From: Sweltsa coloradensis
Lineage: Eukaryota; Arthropoda; Insecta; Plecoptera; Chloroperlidae
Length of the DNA stretch: 64,000 nucleotides
Reading direction: 5' to 3'
Assembly: GCA_024449915.1 (NCBI GenBank)
Contig: JAMZAV010001041.1
Location: forward strand, 124,001-188,000
How positions within the stretch are numbered: the stretch's first letter is position 1; each line of letters starts with the position of its first letter. The notes beneath the pieces are model-generated. The model did no database searches and was not told the DNA's origin. It was given only the letters and a program-made list of their open reading frames with translations. The position numbers and the translations under genes were made by a program. Shown here piece after piece: positions 60,374 to 64,000 of the stretch.

Positions 60374-60407
60374 CTGAAGAAGATGGATGAAATTTCATTG
60401 AAACGTT
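60374..60407 (+). ncRNA. Hammerhead-like motif
   Basis: CUGAAGA, hairpin GAUGGA UGAAAU UUCAUU (with G-U pairs), GAAACGUU; flanking GGCC on both sides can pair as stem I. Confidence 0.55.
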
Positions 60408-60489
60408 GGCCTCATATAAATAAACGTGGCATTATAACCAAAAAACCTAGTTCATTAATTCATATCGGCCACGAAAATATCCAAAAACA

Positions 60490-61080
60490 TATATATATAA
60501 ATGAAGGCTTTCACGGTTGTTGTAAGTGTTCATTATAGCTTTCGGTTATCCCTGTATAGTAGTTATTTATTTCGACAACGTTTCGGGCTTATTACATAGC
60601 ACTTAATCAAGTCTAATACATTTTGAAAGCAAAACTAATAACAAAAGAAAACCCAAACTATCTACTTTCCAAGGTGTAACAAAAAACATGGGCTTAACAG
60701 TTAAAACAATGAAATCAAAATAGGTACTTTTGCTGGTTACTCAACTTTGACTTTGATATGACTTCTAGTAGTAGGACCAGTGCAAACGACTCTAAATTAG
60801 CATTGTCAGTAATAGGCGTACCGTTTAGGTCTACAAGAGCTCTACTCTGGCTCCTAGTTATAGGGCCAACATTACTAGGTACTGGTGTATCACTAACATT
60901 TTGTGATGTACTATCCGTACTAGTCGGTCTCGGTAGTATAGGTGGAATAACATGGCAATACTTTAAAAGAGGTTTCCAAAATGTATTAGACTCGATAAAG
61001 TGCTATGTAATTAGCACGAAACGTTGTCAAAATAAATAACTACCATACACGGATAACCGAAAGCTATAATGAACACACAC
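60490..61080. mobile_element. Inverted Penelope-like ends around a 0.3-kb internal segment
   Basis: 60490-60625 (minus) and 60985-61080 (plus) share GTGCTATGTAATTAGCACGAAACG-type sequence and GGATAACCGAAAGCTATAAT. In the plus copy GUGCUA pairs UAGCAC before GAAACGUU; the CUGANGA core is worn. Between them, the minus strand has an open frame reading VPSNVGPITRSQSRALVDLN, polar and protein-like. The opposite-strand frame is hydrophobic. Neither is identified. Confidence 0.5.
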
Positions 61081-61100
61081 ATATATATATATATATATAT

Positions 61101-61602
61101 ATGCAGACATTGTATTTTCGGGTAGTCCGTGTGGTTTTATTATTATTTATATTTCACTACACTGGAGAAAAAAATCCGGATTGTTTTTTTTTCTTTCTTT
61201 CTTTCTTTCTTTTTTTTTGTATTTTTGTCTGTCTGTTAACACGATTCCGGCTAAACCAATACCCCGATTTTGATGAAATTTTATGGAGGCCTTCGAAATC
61301 TCTGAACTAAGAACTGCCACGTTTTTGAGCGCAATCGAAAAATTATTTCTCATGAAAATCGCAATTTTACGATTTTTTTCCATTTAAAAAAAATTTCTTC
61401 GACTTATTAACTCCTACATGCTTTATCCGATTGTAATGATTTTTTCACAGAACCTTAATTTTATGAATTGATATATTCGTGTGAAATTTGAGCGTAATCA
61501 AATAATTATTTCTCATGAAAATCGCAATTTTACGATTTTTTAAATTTCTTCGGCTAATAATAATAAAACCACACGGACTACCCGAAAATACAATGTCTGC
61601 AT
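61101..61602. mobile_element. Element with perfect 45-bp terminal inverted repeats
   Basis: 61101-61145 and 61558-61602 are exact inverse copies (outer end ATGCAGACATTGTATTTTCG, inner GTGGTTTTATTATTA). The interior (61147-61548) is the inverse of the 3' half of the unnamed repeat family seen at 47 and 59.4-60 kb. A (TA)n tract borders it on the left. Confidence 0.8.
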
Positions 61603-61654
61603 ATTCAATCCGTGAAAGTCTGCGATATAACATATATATATATATATATATATT

Positions 61655-61830
61655 TTATTGTTTTTTCTCTCCAGTTTTGTTCTGTATTTATCAATGTAAT
61701 GTAGTTTTCGTTTTTTATATTTAAAGTTGTATTGGCCCTGAGGATGATGGGTGAAATCTCATCGAAACGTCGGCCCAATGAAAATATACGTGGCATTGAA
61801 ACCGAAAAACCGATTACATTAATATATATA
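61655..61830 (+). mobile_element. Penelope-like end, third copy of the 60.1-kb sequence
   Basis: Direct copy of 60310-60460: TTTTGTTCTGTATTTATCAA, GTTGTATTGGCCCTGAG, GAAACGTCGGCCCAATGAAA. Bordered by TA microsatellites on both sides. Confidence 0.6.
61738..61771 (+). ncRNA. Hammerhead-like motif
   Basis: CUGAGGA, one unpaired U, stem II GAUGGG/CUCAUC with loop UGAAAU, then GAAACGUC. Stem I from AUUGGCC with GGCCCAAU; stem III is the minimal ACGU palindrome. With 35301-35334 the best example in the window. Confidence 0.62.
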
Positions 61831-61835
61831 TATAT

Positions 61836-61937
61836 GTTTAAACTTGGCTTTATAGTAGGCGACTATGACGCTGTTATGTAAGTACTTTAGACAGAAATAT
61901 AGTCACTTTTTTAATTTCTGTCTAAAGTACTTACATT
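61836..61937. repeat. Hairpin repeat, copy 1
   Basis: GGCTTTATAGTAGGCGACTA, then AAGTACTTTAGACAGAAAT inverted 15 bp later. The left part recurs at 63194-63262. Confidence 0.7.
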
Positions 61938-61984
61938 TATATATAATATATATTTTAAATATCTTTCATTAATCATTAATAATT

Positions 61985-62090
61985 AAAAGTTATTTTCTAT
62001 AATACTGTGCGTGATATTTACTGTAAAGATACTTAAAACATTAACCATGGATCACGAAAGCTTAAGACAAAACATATATATTTATAGTTT
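61985..62090 (+). mobile_element. Penelope-like end fragment
   Basis: Matches the inverse of 40005-40100: AAAAGTTATTTTCTATAATA, GTGCGTGATATTTAC and ATCACGAAAGCTTAAGACAA. Confidence 0.5.
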
Positions 62091-62164
62091 CAATTTTTAT
62101 AATACTTCATTCAGACAAAGTAGGAGTAGGCCTATAGCACCAGGAACCTCGGATTATCTCAGAT

Positions 62165-62450
62165 ATGGACAAACTTAGCCATTTCCCGCTTCTGGCAGGG
62201 TCAGCTTGGGTTTATCAACTAATTTTTCCACTTGTTTCTATCCTCCTACAATCATATCTTTCCACATCCTTCCAGCTCTCTCCTCTTGCCTGTAGGACTC
62301 CTGCTATGGTCTCTGTCCATCTTTTCCTTGGCCTTCCGTCTCATTCTTTCTTCAATCCTTTCGTACAGTCTCTTGGGCATTCCCAAAGTAGGTCGGCTAG
62401 TCTCGTAACCCAACACGGTGATATTCCAAGACGGGCTAGTCTAGACTAAG
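62165..62450 (-). pseudogene. LINE C-terminal tail fragment
   Basis: Minus strand reads DGRPRKRWTETIAGVLQARG, then ESWKDVERYDCRRIETSGK. The GRPR.RW.. motif followed by RG..W..... is typical of the end of non-LTR ORF2 proteins. Different subfamily from the 40.5-kb copy. Confidence 0.65.
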
Positions 62451-63140
62451 CCTACCATTGCTCAACTCCCACTTTAGATAACCACAGCATCTCCGAAACA
62501 TTTTCAACTTTTAATTTGACGTAACTTTATCATGATGAGGTAGCTTAGTCACAGGCACCTCAAATTCCATTTCAATTTGAACAATGTCTATAATATGCTG
62601 TGGCAAAGTACCGTAAGTCTTGCAGTGCTTAAAACTCTGGTGACCATTGCTGGGCCCAAGCATTGTTGGTTGTGACACCACATACTACCTATTCCATGCG
62701 TACGCTATTAAAATGTTGCACACATGAATTACCAAGACCACGTGGCTTCCCACACCTCACTGATACTAAAAATCCATTAGGCCTCTACACTAGTATCACT
62801 CAAAATACTTTGCTTTGGGTTCAGTCCTGTGTTTGTAGACTGACTTGTCAAACCCCTCCTCTTTTGGAAGACTTTTGACCCAAACTCATTCATAAACAGT
62901 ATGTCATAAGACTTAAGATAGTTTGGTTAAGGTTTATTGGCACCGTAGTGTTATATTTCTGGAGTTTCCTTATTTTACATAAAAAATCTCAAAAACTGAT
63001 TGAATCAAATCTAGGTATAAAACCAAAAACTTTCCAGGGGCAAGCCCTCAGACTCGACCTAAGGTAAGTAGACACCATGGGGGAGTTGAGTTTGTAAATC
63101 ATGGATATAAAGTCGCATGATAGTGTACCACCATGTATGT
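62451..63140. other. Intergenic, no feature recognised
   Basis: Mixed sequence with a few TAGGCCTA words and no supported gene. Confidence 0.4.
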
Positions 63141-63149
63141 ACCTTTAGA

Positions 63150-63180
63150 TGTAATAATAATAATAATAATAATAATAATT
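63150..63180. repeat. (AAT)n microsatellite
   Basis: About ten AAT units followed by an A run. Confidence 0.85.
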
Positions 63181-63187
63181 TTAAAAA

Positions 63188-63275
63188 AAAAATTTAACCT
63201 TGGCTTTATAGTAGGCGACTATGGTGCTGTTATGTTAGTACTTTAGACAGAAATTAAAAAAGTGACTAATTTATA
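63188..63275. repeat. Hairpin repeat, copy 2
   Basis: GGCTTTATAGTAGGCGACTA and GTACTTTAGACAGAAATTAA match 61845-61900. The inverted second arm is missing. Confidence 0.65.
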
Positions 63276-63654
63276 ATAATAATATATATATAATAACAAA
63301 AAAGCTCTAAACATTTCAATAATCTATTAGATTTATTTATCGCATTAAATGCGAGGTAATCGGTCAAAATGTGTGGTCCCACATTCCATTTCAAAACTTC
63401 GCGGGCCGGAATCGACTGTCGATCCGAACGTTTCGCTAGAGGTGTCAAGAATTCAAACTAGAAGCGAGAAGCGACTGGAAGCATTTCGTAAGTTCACAAA
63501 ATGACCGGTAGATTCCGGTCTCGGTGCAATCTAGATTGGTTTTGTGAATGTGACTCCATATTAAAACAATGCGAAATACCGTAACTTATAATTTTATATA
63601 AACTAAGCCTACACGAATCTGTTGCTGAAAGTCGTATTCATGCATTGTGAATGT

Positions 63655-63991
63655 AAAAAAATATATTTATAAAACGTCTTGCGACAGCAGCTTGCGCGTT
63701 TGTGTCAAATTGGGTTCGTTTTCCGTCGCCAGGCCCAGTGTTCGGCGTTGCAGAGAATGGTGAGCAAGAATTCGTTGTTCTTACTAGTTTTTTCTATACT
63801 CTCTTCCATCCAATGTTTTCTTTATTTAGTTCTCTAGCGTTAATAATATTTTGAGTTTTCCTATAATTTTGCGTTTACAATTTGGCCAGGCAGTGATTTT
63901 ACTACCGAAAGAAATGTTGGATGGCTACTTAACTAAATGCTATTACGCCATTGGTTACTTGGAAATCCACATTTCTAATGATGCTATATAA
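63655..63991 (+). promoter_or_regulatory. Possible promoter and first exon of a gene running off the right edge
   Basis: A TATA-like TATATTTATAAAA (63661-63673) precedes a CpG-bearing stretch. Then AGAATG (ATG 63757-63759) is followed directly by the donor-like GTGAGC, an arrangement seen in some ribosomal-protein and other short-first-exon genes. A candidate acceptor CCAG at 63886-63889 opens a frame AVILLPKEMLDGYLTK that stops at 63989. No family recognised and the pyrimidine tract is poor. Confidence 0.2.
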
Positions 63992-64000
63992 GATATCACC

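Larger units (their letters stand above)
60117..60460. mobile_element. Inverted pair of Penelope-like ends
   Basis: Arms 60117-60250 and 60310-60460 are inverse copies (AACTAGGTTTTTCGGTTATA at the outside; TGTATTTATCAATGTAATGT inside). A third copy of the inner part is at 61655-61830. Each contains a hammerhead-like core. Confidence 0.65.

Noticed and set aside
60758..61039. Hydrophobic 93-residue plus-strand protein
   Set aside because: Overlaps Penelope-like end sequence at its 3' side, and the opposite strand gives a more protein-like reading.

Overview
The window looks like one stretch of a metazoan nuclear genome, probably a marine invertebrate. The genes have introns with GT/AG boundaries. 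The DNA is AT-rich and packed with transposable elements, and the palindrome TAGGCCTA and its variants recur throughout. From memory that palindrome suggests an echinoderm or hemichordate, but I cannot confirm the lineage and one retrotransposon is of a type better known from arthropods. Nothing looks bacterial or viral.

Two host genes are well supported. (1) A vaccinia-related kinase (VRK1/VRK2 type) on the minus strand runs from its start codon at 8367 to four exons ending at 1428; its 3' part lies beyond the left edge. (2) PEDS1 (TMEM189/Kua, plasmanylethanolamine desaturase) on the plus strand can be read completely from four coding exons: 31575-31629, 39195-39406, 41176-41394 and 41477-41737. 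The frame stays open across all junctions and gives 248 residues. The first exon is only 55 nt and is easy to miss.

Almost everything else is mobile DNA. 0.86-1.1 kb: a truncated LINE copy with a 12-bp target duplication. 3-13 kb: AT-rich sequence with stretched homopolymers and one short inverted-repeat transposon. 12.6-20.9 kb: a CR1-like LINE split by two other LINEs. 21.4-22.5 kb: a cluster of foldback elements. 24.8-30.4 kb: a GC-rich, decayed Jockey-like retrotransposon lying between copies of a foldback unit. 32-38 kb (PEDS1 intron 1): duplicated tRNA-type SINE sequence, a terminal-inverted-repeat element, a 5S-rRNA-derived SINE, Penelope-like ends and inverted CR1-like fragments. 44.9-47.4, 59.2-60.0 and 61.1-61.5 kb: three copies of an unnamed repeat family. 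58.5-60.1 kb: a non-autonomous hAT element with perfect 8-bp target duplications.

The most interesting pattern is a set of hammerhead-ribozyme-like motifs (CUGANGA, a short hairpin, then GAAAC-GUC or GUU) at 35.2-35.3, 56.1-56.3, 60.2-60.4 and 61.7 kb, mostly in facing pairs, with weaker relatives at 40.1, 60.6 and 61.0 kb. Such motifs are known from the ends of Penelope-like retroelements. I found no clearly novel multi-gene system. The host genes show no operon-like or functional link beyond being neighbours.
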